Shown here one piece after another: positions 17,630 to 27,179 of a stretch of 64,000 nucleotides of DNA. The notes beneath the pieces were generated by a model. It was not told where the DNA came from. It saw nothing but the letters and a program-made list of their open reading frames with translations, and made no database searches. Position 1 is the first letter of the stretch. Every line of letters starts with the position of its first letter. The stretch covers positions 1 to 64,000 of the forward strand of contig JAJDXO010000009.1 of assembly GCA_022823235.1 (NCBI GenBank). The letters are read 5' to 3'. This DNA comes from Rhodospirillales bacterium (GTDB lineage Bacteria; Pseudomonadota; Alphaproteobacteria; Rhodospirillales; UBA2165). The position numbers and the translations under genes are program-made.

Positions 17630-18523
17630 ATGCGCATCACCATGCTGGGAACAAGTGCTGCGGCTCCGGATCCGGAGCGGGCGGACTCTGCAATTCTGAT
17701 CAGTGTAGAGGACCGGCATTACCTGTTCGATTGCGGCCATGGCGCCACCCGGCAAATGGTTGCCGCCAACATCGACCCCACCGAGGTGGATACCGTTTTC
17801 CTGTCGCATCTGCACTATGACCATATCGCCGACTTCGCCTATTTCCTGCTGACCACGTGGATTTGCGATCGTCCCGGCGCGCCCGTGGTCGTCGGTCCGC
17901 CCGGCACCCAGGCATTCGTCGACCATCTCTTCGAGGACGGTGCGTACGCCAAGGATATCGAGGCCCGGCGCCAATATCCCCGGCGCCAGAACGTCGAAGT
18001 GCTGCTTCCCGATGTCCGGGAGTGTGAGCCGGGTTTGGTATTCGAGGATGAGCTCGTGCGGGTGACCGCCTGCTACGTCGAGCATATTCCGAGGGAGATT
18101 TCACCGTGTTTCGGCCTGCGGCTGGATACGAAAAAAGATGGTAAGTCGGTCTCGTTTTCCGGCGATACCGCTCCCTGCGACGCCTTTGTCGAGCTGTCGA
18201 AAGATGTGGATCTCATGATCCACGAATGCACTTTTCCCGAGGAAGCCATCGAATTCCGCAAAAAGGCGCAGGTCGGAACCTGGTCCCATACCAGCCCGAC
18301 CGAGCTCGGCGAGCTGGCCCAGCGCTCCGGCGCCAAGCGTTTGGTGGCCACCCATTTCGGATCCTATGATTCCGTCAATCCGGTGGTGCAGAAGATAATG
18401 AGCGTCCATATGCCGCGGGAGATCATGGGTCCTCATCAGCTCGACCTGGTGGCCCGGGACATCAAGGAGACCTACACCGGCGAACTGCGCCTGGCCCACG
18501 ACCTCATGCGGATTGATCTATAG
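17630..18523 (+). CDS. MBL-fold metallohydrolase (RNase Z/arylsulfatase-like group)
   Basis: The 297-residue product begins MRITMLGTSAAAPDPERADS and has the metal motif HLHYDH near residue 61, a downstream SGDTAPC aspartate ligand and the final histidine in VATHFGS. These complete the binuclear zinc site of a beta-lactamase-fold hydrolase. The N-terminal GTSAAAP segment is shared by RNase Z, alkyl/arylsulfatases and phosphodiesterases. The exosite helix of tRNase Z is not evident, so a small-molecule ester, sulfate or lactone substrate is more likely. It ends against a perfect palindrome shared with the convergent FAH-family gene. Confidence 0.82.
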   Translation: MRITMLGTSAAAPDPERADSAILISVEDRHYLFDCGHGATRQMVAANIDPTEVDTVFLSHLHYDHIADFAYFLLTTWICDRPGAPVVVGPPGTQAFVDHLFEDGAYAKDIEARRQYPRRQNVEVLLPDVRECEPGLVFEDELVRVTACYVEHIPREISPCFGLRLDTKKDGKSVSFSGDTAPCDAFVELSKDVDLMIHECTFPEEAIEFRKKAQVGTWSHTSPTELGELAQRSGAKRLVATHFGSYDSVNPVVQKIMSVHMPREIMGPHQLDLVARDIKETYTGELRLAHDLMRIDL

Positions 18524-18531
18524 GGTGCTTT

Positions 18532-18553
18532 GAGCGGTTTCCGGAAACCGCTC
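18532..18553. terminator. 22-bp perfect palindrome between convergent genes
   Basis: GAGCGGTTTCC (18532-18542) is followed immediately by its exact reverse complement GGAAACCGCTC (18543-18553). It fills nearly the whole 29-bp gap and touches the stop codon of the leftward gene. In RNA each strand could form a hairpin with a minimal loop, so a bidirectional terminator is likely even though no T tract follows. The sequence resembles short palindromes dispersed in alphaproteobacterial intergenic DNA. Confidence 0.6.
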
Positions 18554-19323
18554 TAGGTAAACGTTACCCGGACCTCGCCGAACGGGTCGAACCTCGCCAC
18601 GACGTCGGTGGGTCCGTCGAAGTGGTACTGCTTGGTGAAGGAACCGGACATCACCTGCATTCCTTCCTCCAGGGCCAGCCCGAAGCGAGAGAGGTCGTTG
18701 GCCAGCCAGGCAATCGAAGCAAGGGGACTCGATTCCATTACCTCGCGGCCATAGGCGACTTCCCGGGACTCGCCGTCGACAATTACCTCGACCGATGCGG
18801 CGCCAAGATCGTGCGCATCGGGGTCGAACCGGGTCGCATCACCGACGACGAATGCCCGCTGCTGTCCATTGTCGGCGGCGCCCAGGGGAAACAATCCGGG
18901 ACCCGGCTTGAAGCGCCGCTCGATGATTTCGAATGCCGGCTGCACCGAGGCGACCGCCGCCGCCGCATCGTCGATCGTTGCGTCCGGGCCGGAAAGCGTC
19001 GCGCCCATCGTCAGACACAGCTCGTTTTCCCAGCCGGGGGTGATGAGATCCGCGGCGGGATGAGAGTGGCCGCTGGCCCATCGTCCCCGCTCATAGAGGA
19101 CCGCCCAGGAAGGATGATGCACGCCGGCCTGGGCCTGAATAGCCTTGGCCGTCAATCCGACCTTCCAGCCCACCTGAGGATTGCCGTTGGCGGCATGGCG
19201 TTCCCGGAGCGCCAGGCAGACGCGAAAGCCGTCGTCGAATTCCAGATTTCCGGCAAGGTGTGCGGGAAACGGCCCGCCATGCCGGAAATTCCAAAAGTCC
19301 TCAACCGCCTGATCCAGATCCAT
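18553..19323 (-). CDS. Fumarylacetoacetate hydrolase / 2-keto-4-pentenoate hydratase-family enzyme
   Basis: The 256-residue product has the FAH-fold hydratase signature: GWKVGLTAKAIQAQAG near the N terminus, WENELCLTMGATL supplying the acidic metal ligands, QPAFEIIERRF, and SGSFTKQYHFDGPTDV at the end. Relatives hydrate 2-hydroxypenta-2,4-dienoate in aromatic meta-cleavage or decarboxylate 4-oxalocrotonate. I chose ATG 19323, preceded by GGGGGCAAAT; the frame is open to 19365 without similarity. No other meta-cleavage gene is adjacent, so the substrate is unknown. Confidence 0.85.
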   Translation of the reverse strand: MDLDQAVEDFWNFRHGGPFPAHLAGNLEFDDGFRVCLALRERHAANGNPQVGWKVGLTAKAIQAQAGVHHPSWAVLYERGRWASGHSHPAADLITPGWENELCLTMGATLSGPDATIDDAAAAVASVQPAFEIIERRFKPGPGLFPLGAADNGQQRAFVVGDATRFDPDAHDLGAASVEVIVDGESREVAYGREVMESSPLASIAWLANDLSRFGLALEEGMQVMSGSFTKQYHFDGPTDVVARFDPFGEVRVTFT

Positions 19324-19374
19324 ATTTGCCCCCTGAGATTTACGTTTCCCGGGAGATGCTACCATGGCTTGCGG

Positions 19375-20193
19375 CTATGCGGCTTCCTTTATCTCCAGCA
19401 GCCGCGAGACGTCGTACCAGCTGTCCGCGCCGAAGGTCCTGAGGTCATTGGTCAGGTCTTCGGGGACCCAGTCGAGCAATTCGGCCTTGAAGCTCGGCCG
19501 CGATTTTATGCGTTCCCACCAATCCGTGACTTTGGGCAGCCGGCCGTTCTCCCACATTCCGGACATGGACATCATGTCCAGCCGGTTGACGTACGGGGTG
19601 AGTGCAATGTCGGCGAAGGTAAAATTGCCGCCGGCGAGCCAGTCGCGGTCCTGGAGCGCGTCTTCCATCTTGAACAGATACCTGTCGTAAAGCCGGATCT
19701 TGTCCGGCGCGCCCGGCGCATAGAACCCGTCTTTGACGATCCTCTTCTTCTCTTCGTGCCAATTGGCCGTGACCGAGAACGCAGGCGTCGAGTTCAGGAA
19801 TTCGGCAAGTTTTTCCGGTCCCAGGCGGCGGATGGTGTGCCGGTGCGAGCAGACGAATGTGACAACCCCGCAGGCCGGGTGGAGTTCCTCGTCGACGGCC
19901 TTGGTCCAGTACATGACCTGGGCCCGTTCCAGGGGATCCTCGGGCCGGAGCCGCGGCTCGGGGAACACGTCCTCGATGTACTCGCAGATGACGGTCGACT
20001 CGGTGATGATTTTGCCGTCGTGAATCAGGGCCGGCACCACCGCCTTGGGATTGACCTTCAAGAATTCTTCGGTGAATTGCTCGCCCTTCAGGATGTCAAT
20101 GTAGTGGCCTGTCCATTCCTGGCCCTTCTCGTGCAGGTACATGCGCACCTTGGCCGCGCATACCGACGATCCGTGATGATAAAGCTCCAGCAT
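19375..20193 (-). CDS. Glutathione S-transferase-family protein
   Basis: The 272-residue product has a thioredoxin-fold N-terminal domain (LELYHHGSSVCAAKVRMYL, cis-Pro region NPKAVVPALIHDG, glutathione-binding ESTVICEYIE) and an all-helical C-terminal domain with WLAGGNFTFADIALTPYVNRL, the GST N-capping box region. A Ser-Val-Cys segment stands at the active site, so a Ser or Cys catalytic residue is expected. It is about 50 residues longer than a classical GST. It runs leftward just upstream of the FAH-family gene (51 bp) and could be co-transcribed with it. Confidence 0.88.
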   Translation of the reverse strand: MLELYHHGSSVCAAKVRMYLHEKGQEWTGHYIDILKGEQFTEEFLKVNPKAVVPALIHDGKIITESTVICEYIEDVFPEPRLRPEDPLERAQVMYWTKAVDEELHPACGVVTFVCSHRHTIRRLGPEKLAEFLNSTPAFSVTANWHEEKKRIVKDGFYAPGAPDKIRLYDRYLFKMEDALQDRDWLAGGNFTFADIALTPYVNRLDMMSMSGMWENGRLPKVTDWWERIKSRPSFKAELLDWVPEDLTNDLRTFGADSWYDVSRLLEIKEAA

Positions 20194-20410
20194 GATGCTT
20201 TCCCCTTCGGCTCCTTGGCTGACGCCAATATAGGCCGGACCCGCCGGCTCACCAATTTTGCCGCGGTCTTCGTCCGTTTCGTGGACAGGCGGTCAAGGCC
20301 GGCGGACCCTGGGCCGGCGCCGTGACACGGCTGTGACGCCGGCGTGATAATGTGGTGATATCCCGAGCGGACGGCATCGTCCGGGACAACGGAGCAGGTG
20401 AGGAGCGAAC

Positions 20411-21124
20411 ATGGCGACATTCGTACTGGTGCCCGGCGCGTGGCACGGAGGCTGGTGCTACCGCGATGTGTCACGGGGGCTGCGGGCTGGCGGGCACGAT
20501 GTCTACCCGCTTACGCTGACGGGACTTGGCGACCGGGTTCACCTGGCGACGCGGGAGGTCAACCTGGACACGCATATACAGGATGTAGCGGCGGCGGTGA
20601 TCTCCGAAGAGATCGAAGACGCCGTCTTGGTGGGACATTCCTACGGGGGGATGGTGATTACCGGCGTCGCCGAGCAATTGGCCGATCGCTTCCGCACGAT
20701 CGTCTATCTGGATGCGTTCGTACCCGAAAGCGGCCACTCGTTGGCGAGTTCGGCGCCGCCCGAGCGTCACGAACAACGGGTGCGGACCGCGCGCGAGCAG
20801 GGCGACGGCTGGCGAATTCCGTGTCCCGAACCGGGCTTCTGGGGGATTGACGATCCCGACGTTGCGGCCTGGTTGAAAAGACGGCTCTGCGATCATCCCC
20901 TGGCGACGTTCGAACAGGTTCTCGTCCATACCAACCCGTGGGAGCGGATCGACAAACGCATCTTCATCGTCGCGACCGAGAACGAGGGCGCCCCGTTCAT
21001 CGGAATTGCCGAGAGACTGCGAAACGAGCCGTCGTGGGAGGTTCATGAGTTCGCGTGCGGCCACGAAATCATGATCGACATGCCGGGCGAACTCGTTGAC
21101 CTGCTCGTTGCGCTCGCCGGCTAG
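20411..21124 (+). CDS. Alpha/beta hydrolase (salicylate esterase/hydroxynitrile lyase-like group)
   Basis: A 237-residue alpha/beta hydrolase. The N terminus FVLVPGAWHGGWCYRDV carries the oxyanion-hole segment, the nucleophile elbow is GHSYGG (Ser near residue 79), and the catalytic His lies in ACGHEIMIDMPGELV. The overall pattern matches the short-lid EstC/MeSA-esterase group, which acts on small esters. Its stop codon sits inside the left arm of an 11-bp inverted repeat. It is divergent from the GST-like gene. Confidence 0.88.
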   Translation: MATFVLVPGAWHGGWCYRDVSRGLRAGGHDVYPLTLTGLGDRVHLATREVNLDTHIQDVAAAVISEEIEDAVLVGHSYGGMVITGVAEQLADRFRTIVYLDAFVPESGHSLASSAPPERHEQRVRTAREQGDGWRIPCPEPGFWGIDDPDVAAWLKRRLCDHPLATFEQVLVHTNPWERIDKRIFIVATENEGAPFIGIAERLRNEPSWEVHEFACGHEIMIDMPGELVDLLVALAG

Positions 21125-21163
21125 GGTCCGGACTCAATTGATTGCGTCATGGCCGGACCCTAG
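21121..21163. terminator. 11-bp inverted repeat spanning two convergent stop codons
   Basis: CTAGGGTCCGG (21121-21131) and CCGGACCCTAG (21153-21163) are perfect reverse complements separated by 21 bp. The stop codon of the rightward hydrolase lies in the left arm and that of the leftward arylsulfotransferase-like gene in the right arm. No T tract follows. A bidirectional terminator or mRNA-end stabilising element is the likely role. Confidence 0.55.
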
Positions 21164-22824
21164 ACAGCCTCCACATCCTTGGGGTAGAGGCTTGCGACCC
21201 GGGCGCCGCCGAAGGTCTGCCAGGAGACCAGGTCGTTGGGGTCGTGAAGGTGGACCTCGAAGATCACGTCCTTGTCGCCTTGGCGTTTCATCTCTCTGAG
21301 CCGGGTCCAATAGGGAAAATCGCTGGGATGAAATTCCTCCCGGAGCCATTCGTTCCAGGTGAGATCGTCTATTTTGCAGGTCCGGCTGAGCTGCTCCCGC
21401 GTCGGCAGACACGTCGAATCGATAATGAACATGTTGTCGTTGGGGAGTCGATGGGCGTCCCCCATGGCCCAGGAGATAACCCGCTCCGGATCGTCATCGT
21501 CGCCTGAGTTCCAGACCTCGGTTACGGTCATGTTCTCCTCGTCCACGTCATACTCGACGGCGCGGGCGAAGCACTCGTGGGGCGCGGCCTGCGGCTTGTA
21601 CGGCTGAGCCCGGCAGATGCCGTTGTCATACATCAGGATCGTCCCGTCCACGGTCACCCGCGGGTTGTGACCGTGGTAGTGCCAGCGGAAATCGTGGGTC
21701 GGATTTAGAAGCTTTTCCTTCTGCGGGCTCTTCCAGTTCTCGTGATCGCCGAGAATCCATTTGATCTCGCCGGAGGCCCTGTCGATCTTGATGATCGCGT
21801 CCTGGTGGCGGAGCGAGACGATCACGCTGTCGTCCCGCTCGTCATAGGTGATGCCGTTGCCGTGGGTCCAGTCCAGGTGATTGGGAAAGCCCCGGTTATG
21901 CCAATAGACCTCCATCAGGTGGTAAGACCAGCGGTAGACGTCCAAATGATCGAAGGTATTCCAGTTCCAGACGATGTCTCCGTCGGGCGTGAACTCGACG
22001 AAATTGTCGCCCACCACCGGCTGGGTGGCGCGGGGCGCATCCGGGTCGGTCTCGCTGGTGTAGTAGTTCTCGATTTCCCGCGCATTCGCCGTCATGGCGA
22101 GGAAGTTTCCGTTGGGCATCTGGTGGGGCTGATGATGCAGGCTCGCCGCCTCGATGGGAATGGCGCCGTCCACGGGGCCTTGCGGCCGGCCGGTGGCATA
22201 AAACATGCGGACGACATTGCCGCACATGTCCATTTCCACCGTCCGGAAATCCACGTGATGAAAAAACAGATTGCCGTTGGCCAGTTGATGCACGCCGGCG
22301 ATCCGGGCATCGGACGAGTAGTACCAGACGCACTCGCCCTCCTCATCGAGCACCATGAGCATGCCCCAGCGCACCGTGAACTGTATTTGGGCGGGCGTCA
22401 TGTACTGCTGACGCAGATTTACCCGCCGCCGAACGCTCAAAAGGGTATAGCCGGGCTGCATCCGGGACGTGTCGGCCGATTTGACGTCGATGGCGGGCCA
22501 CTCGGCGCTGTCACCGGGCAGAGGCGGGGTCCGGTACTCTAGTTCGACCGCCGCGGCATCACCGGCGCGGACGGTGATGCGGTGGGACGTATCGGCCCGC
22601 ATGCCGATGATCGGAAGGCCTTCCCCCGGCGCATGGTCCGCGCCGTACGCGGCGGTCCGCGTTCGCCGGCCGTCGCTGATCTCCAGGGTCGTTTCGCAAG
22701 GCCCATCCGTCTTGAAATAGACAAGCGCCACGAGTGGGACGTTTGGATTGGGGTTCTTCTCGACCCGGGGATTTTCAACAAACGCTGTCACGATCCGGCC
22801 TCCCTGTTCCGCGCCTTTGCCCAA
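21160..22824 (-). CDS. Arylsulfotransferase (ASST)-like beta-propeller protein without export signal
   Basis: The 554 residues match the aryl-sulfate sulfotransferase propeller family: HQLANGNLFFHHVDF, LHHQPHQMPNGNFLAM, DWTHGNGITYDERDD, IKIDRASGEIKWILGDHENW, and a late DAHRLPNDNMFIID blade. Characterised ASSTs are periplasmic and use a catalytic His to move sulfate between phenols. Here the N terminus is hydrophilic, with no signal peptide even from the GTG at 22791 (MTAFVENPRVEKNP after translation), and no DsbL/DsbI partners are nearby. It may be a cytoplasmic ASST-fold protein. Function inferred from fold only. Confidence 0.78.
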   Translation of the reverse strand: MGKGAEQGGRIVTAFVENPRVEKNPNPNVPLVALVYFKTDGPCETTLEISDGRRTRTAAYGADHAPGEGLPIIGMRADTSHRITVRAGDAAAVELEYRTPPLPGDSAEWPAIDVKSADTSRMQPGYTLLSVRRRVNLRQQYMTPAQIQFTVRWGMLMVLDEEGECVWYYSSDARIAGVHQLANGNLFFHHVDFRTVEMDMCGNVVRMFYATGRPQGPVDGAIPIEAASLHHQPHQMPNGNFLAMTANAREIENYYTSETDPDAPRATQPVVGDNFVEFTPDGDIVWNWNTFDHLDVYRWSYHLMEVYWHNRGFPNHLDWTHGNGITYDERDDSVIVSLRHQDAIIKIDRASGEIKWILGDHENWKSPQKEKLLNPTHDFRWHYHGHNPRVTVDGTILMYDNGICRAQPYKPQAAPHECFARAVEYDVDEENMTVTEVWNSGDDDDPERVISWAMGDAHRLPNDNMFIIDSTCLPTREQLSRTCKIDDLTWNEWLREEFHPSDFPYWTRLREMKRQGDKDVIFEVHLHDPNDLVSWQTFGGARVASLYPKDVEAV

Positions 22825-23146
22825 TCAAATCTCAACATGACGGTACCCAAAAGAGTTGGCGGCCCCGGCGTCCGCTTCCCGGACGACCGGACCTGCTCTT
22901 CACCATTCCTTAACCGCGTCTGAGGCGGACTCCGCTCACGGCGGCCAAAAGACCGACCGAACCAAATCCGGCTTACCGCCAACATGCGCAAATAATCCAG
23001 CGGGCCGCAAGTGGCGCCGGCGGTAGTGGAAGTCATTGGCTGCGTCTATCGACTCAAGGGTAGAATGCCCAAAGCAGAGGATGTCCGCGTAGGAACGGAC
23101 GGAACTGCCGGCCCGGAGCTGAGGCCGGCCGAATAGGCAAGCCTTT
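22825..23146. other. Non-coding interval between divergent ASST-like gene and cckA
   Basis: About 320 bp hold the divergent promoters of the two flanking genes. A TAGAAT (23061-23066) with TTGGCT (23036-23041) 19 bp upstream could be a weak cckA promoter. One TTAACC half site lies near 22910, but no complete CtrA box is present. No gene or stable RNA is supportable here. Confidence 0.35.
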
Positions 23147-25732
23147 GTGACTATTGCGGCGATGGATCGAATCGCGCAAACAGGGGGAGTCGTGACCACA
23201 AACCCCATCCAGTCTACCGAGCGTCACCGGTCTCCGGCGAATGGTGAGAAGGCCCGCTGGCCACTTGCCGCGGGGGTCTTGCCTGCGTCGGCGGCCGTGA
23301 TTTTCGTCGGCGTATTGTTGCTTGTCGACGGGGGGCCGGCAAATGACGGACAGCGGCTGCTCGCTGCGGTTTTGCTGGTTGCGGGAGCCATCGGGCTTGC
23401 GTTCGGCGGCTACCTCCTGGGCGGGTTCGTGGCCCGTCAACGGGCGTTGGCAAGAATTCGGGGAACGCTGGCGGCCGACGACCTGATTGCATTTGTGTCC
23501 GCAGGCGACGGGCGCCTCCGGTTTCTCAACAGCCGGATGCACGGACTGCTCGGCGAATTGGGCGGGGCGTCCTTTGCTTCGGAACCGGAAACGATCAATG
23601 AGTTGGTCGAACGGTTTGGTCCCGCGGCCGGTTCGCTGGAATTGTCCCGGCTGATCAAGGGGGCCGAGAGCGGACTACGGGACCGGGCCGAAATTGACCT
23701 CTCCGAGACTCTGGGCCGGCGCAAATGGTTCCGCATCTCGGCGGAACCGGTGCCTGGTCTCCACGACCTTACCCTTTGGTCGATGAGTGATATTACCGCG
23801 ACCAAGGCAGCCGAGACGGCCACGCGGCGGGAGGAAAAGATCCTCTACGACCTGATTGACAAGTTGCCCGTTGGTTTCTTTTCGGTGGACGGTTCGGGAA
23901 ATCTTACCTACGCCAATCAAGCGCTCCGGCAATGGCTTGCGCCGCTCGAAGACGGATGGGAGGCCGAGGATCGTCAGTTTGCCGATTTCGTCGTCGCCGG
24001 AGGCGAGCCCGACGGGATCGCCGAAGACGCATCCGGCATGCACGGTTCTATCGTCCTCAAGGCCTCGGATGGAACGGAGTTCGGCGCCTATCTCATTCAG
24101 TCGCAGCAGGTGAACGCCGATGGTGAGTTCGATTACTCCCGTTCGATCGTTCTCAGGGAGCCGTTCCTGCCGCTGCCCGATGACGGGTCGGGGGGCGCGT
24201 TGGTCAAACGCATTCCCTGGCTGTTTTCCGAAGCTCCGGTCGGCATTGTCCTGCTCGATCCTTACGGCAACGTCATTGACTGCAATCGGGCATTTCTGAA
24301 GATGCTCGGTTTGCACCGGGACGCGGTCATCGGCCGGCCGCTGTCCGAACGGATTAGCAAGGAAGACCGGGACGATATTGCGGCGCAGTTGTCCAAGGTC
24401 GTGATGGGGACACTGCCGGCGACGATGATCGAGGTTCGTATGCCGGCGGTTGGAGCGCGCGACCGCGCCGTTTCGCTTTACGCCGGCCGGGTCCAGGACG
24501 CCGAAGGGGAGGTTTCCGGCCTTGTGCTGCATGTCATCGACACGACCGAACAAAAAAATCTGGAAGTACAATTCAACCAGTCGCAAAAAATGCAGGCAGT
24601 TGGTCAACTCGCCGGTGGCGTCGCCCATGACTTCAACAACCTGCTGACCGCGATGATCGGCTTCTGCGATCTCCTGCTGGCCCGCCACGCCGTGGAGGAC
24701 CAGAGCTTCGCCGACATCATGCAGATCAAGCACAATGCCATTCGAGCGGCCGGTCTCATCCATCAGCTGTTGGCATTCTCCCGCCGACAAACCTTGCAGC
24801 CGAAGATCTTCGATGTGCGGGAGGCGCTTGGCCACCTCTCGAACCTGCTCCGGCGCCTGATCGGTGAAAATATCGCGCTCGACATCAGGCATGACCAGGG
24901 GGTTGACCTGATCCGGACCGATCCGGGGCAGTTCGATCAAGTGGTTATCAACCTTGCCGTCAACGCAAGAGACGCCATGCAGGGCGGCGGACAACTTACG
25001 ATTGAAACGTCACGGGTTTCGATTGAAGGCACCCTTCAACCCGGACATGAGGTAATGCCCGCCGGCGAATATGTATTGATCAAGGTCACCGACACGGGCT
25101 CCGGCATCGCCGAGGAAGACGTCGAGCACATATTCGAGCCCTTCTTTTCCACCAAAGGGGTCGGCGAGGGGACCGGCCTTGGTCTGTCCACCGTTTATGG
25201 CATCGTCCGGCAATCGGAAGGCTATGTATTTGTCGATTCCGCGCCCGGTGAGGGCACGACGTTCAGCATCTACTTTCCGGCTTACACGGCGGCGGATGCC
25301 GCCGCCGCCGGGGAACCCATTCTGTCGGGTCCGCATGCCTCCGAGCCTATATTGGCCGAGGATCTGACCGGCGGCGGGAACATTCTGCTGGTCGAGGATG
25401 AGGACGCGGTACGGCTTTTCGGCAGCCGGGCACTTCGCAACAAGGGCTACCGGGTTATCGAAGCCTCGGACGGCGAAGAGGCGCTGCATGCGCTGAGTGA
25501 TTTCGACGAGACCGTCGACCTGATTATTACCGACGTGGTAATGCCCGGCATGGACGGTCATACGCTCGTACGGCTGATCAAGGAGAAAATGCCGGAAATC
25601 AAAGTGATCCTGATCTCCGGCTATTCCGAGGAGGCCATACCCGGTGACATCGGCGCCGACATCCACTTTCTCTCCAAACCATTCAGCCTTCAGGATTTGG
25701 CGGGCAAGGTGAAGGATGTTATCGCCGGGTAA
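23147..25732 (+). CDS. cckA: Hybrid sensor histidine kinase CckA
   Basis: CckA is the bifunctional kinase/phosphatase at the top of the CckA-ChpT-CtrA relay. The 861 residues start with two membrane helices (about 40-60 and 70-92). PAS-like sensory regions follow (about 240-330 and 355-465, with LFSEAPVGIVLLDPYGNV). Then come HisKA with GGVAHDFNNLLTAMIGFCDL (phosphorylated His494), the HATPase domain (NLAVNARDAM, TDTGSGI, GEGTGLGLSTVYG) and a C-terminal receiver with Asp796 in ITDVVMPGMDG. The start is GTG 23147; an in-frame ATG follows at 23162. Its partners chpT and ctrA are in the same window, which is not an operon arrangement. Confidence 0.94.
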   Translation: MTIAAMDRIAQTGGVVTTNPIQSTERHRSPANGEKARWPLAAGVLPASAAVIFVGVLLLVDGGPANDGQRLLAAVLLVAGAIGLAFGGYLLGGFVARQRALARIRGTLAADDLIAFVSAGDGRLRFLNSRMHGLLGELGGASFASEPETINELVERFGPAAGSLELSRLIKGAESGLRDRAEIDLSETLGRRKWFRISAEPVPGLHDLTLWSMSDITATKAAETATRREEKILYDLIDKLPVGFFSVDGSGNLTYANQALRQWLAPLEDGWEAEDRQFADFVVAGGEPDGIAEDASGMHGSIVLKASDGTEFGAYLIQSQQVNADGEFDYSRSIVLREPFLPLPDDGSGGALVKRIPWLFSEAPVGIVLLDPYGNVIDCNRAFLKMLGLHRDAVIGRPLSERISKEDRDDIAAQLSKVVMGTLPATMIEVRMPAVGARDRAVSLYAGRVQDAEGEVSGLVLHVIDTTEQKNLEVQFNQSQKMQAVGQLAGGVAHDFNNLLTAMIGFCDLLLARHAVEDQSFADIMQIKHNAIRAAGLIHQLLAFSRRQTLQPKIFDVREALGHLSNLLRRLIGENIALDIRHDQGVDLIRTDPGQFDQVVINLAVNARDAMQGGGQLTIETSRVSIEGTLQPGHEVMPAGEYVLIKVTDTGSGIAEEDVEHIFEPFFSTKGVGEGTGLGLSTVYGIVRQSEGYVFVDSAPGEGTTFSIYFPAYTAADAAAAGEPILSGPHASEPILAEDLTGGGNILLVEDEDAVRLFGSRALRNKGYRVIEASDGEEALHALSDFDETVDLIITDVVMPGMDGHTLVRLIKEKMPEIKVILISGYSEEAIPGDIGADIHFLSKPFSLQDLAGKVKDVIAG

Positions 25733-25828
25733 TCCACGCCTTCCGGAATGGCTCAAGTGAGGCATTGCCTGGATTCGGTCGTCTTTCCGGCCTCGCCGCC
25801 GGGGCCGAACCGAATGCTCCGTATCCGT

Positions 25829-25912
25829 GAACAAACATGGAATACGTTCCATATTATACAATAAAAACAACGAGTTAAATTTTTTCTTTGCGGATGAGAA
25901 CAAAACATGTAC
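25829..25912. promoter_or_regulatory. recA upstream region with two imperfect alphaproteobacterial SOS-box-like sites
   Basis: The alphaproteobacterial LexA site is GAAC-N7-GAAC. Two one-mismatch versions occur: GAAC-N7-GAAT at 25829-25843 and GAAC-N7-GTAC at 25898-25912. An inverted repeat TGGAA-TACG-TTCCA overlaps the first at 25838-25851. The surrounding DNA is AT-rich, as expected for a promoter. LexA control is likely from biology but not proven by these degenerate sites. Confidence 0.4.
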
Positions 25913-25963
25913 AAGGGAGCTTCATTGCATCACCCTGGACCCTGTGAAATAAGGAGGGGAAAC

Positions 25964-27073
<1,110 letters not shown>

Positions 27074-27095
27074 CCGGCGCGGACATTCAATGAGC

Positions 27096-27125
27096 GGGGC
27101 GTGATCCGGAATCACGCCCCGTTTT
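27096..27125 (+). terminator. Rho-independent terminator of recA
   Basis: GGGGCGTGAT (27096-27105) pairs with ATCACGCCCC (27111-27120) around a CCGGA loop, followed by GTTTTCTTT. It lies 23 bp after the recA stop and before alaS, so recA is probably monocistronic. Confidence 0.85.
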
Positions 27126-27179
27126 CTTTGTCGCATAAAAGCCTTCCCAACCGGGAATCGCGACCCTAAGTTTCGCTCC

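Noticed and set aside
18622..20325. 567-codon plus-strand frame across the FAH-type and GST-like genes
   Set aside because: Crosses two leftward genes with intact family motifs and their intergenic gap; no own similarity.
25872..25886. CtrA box before recA (TTAA then AT-rich)
   Set aside because: Only one TTAA half is present; the second half at the right spacing is CTTT.
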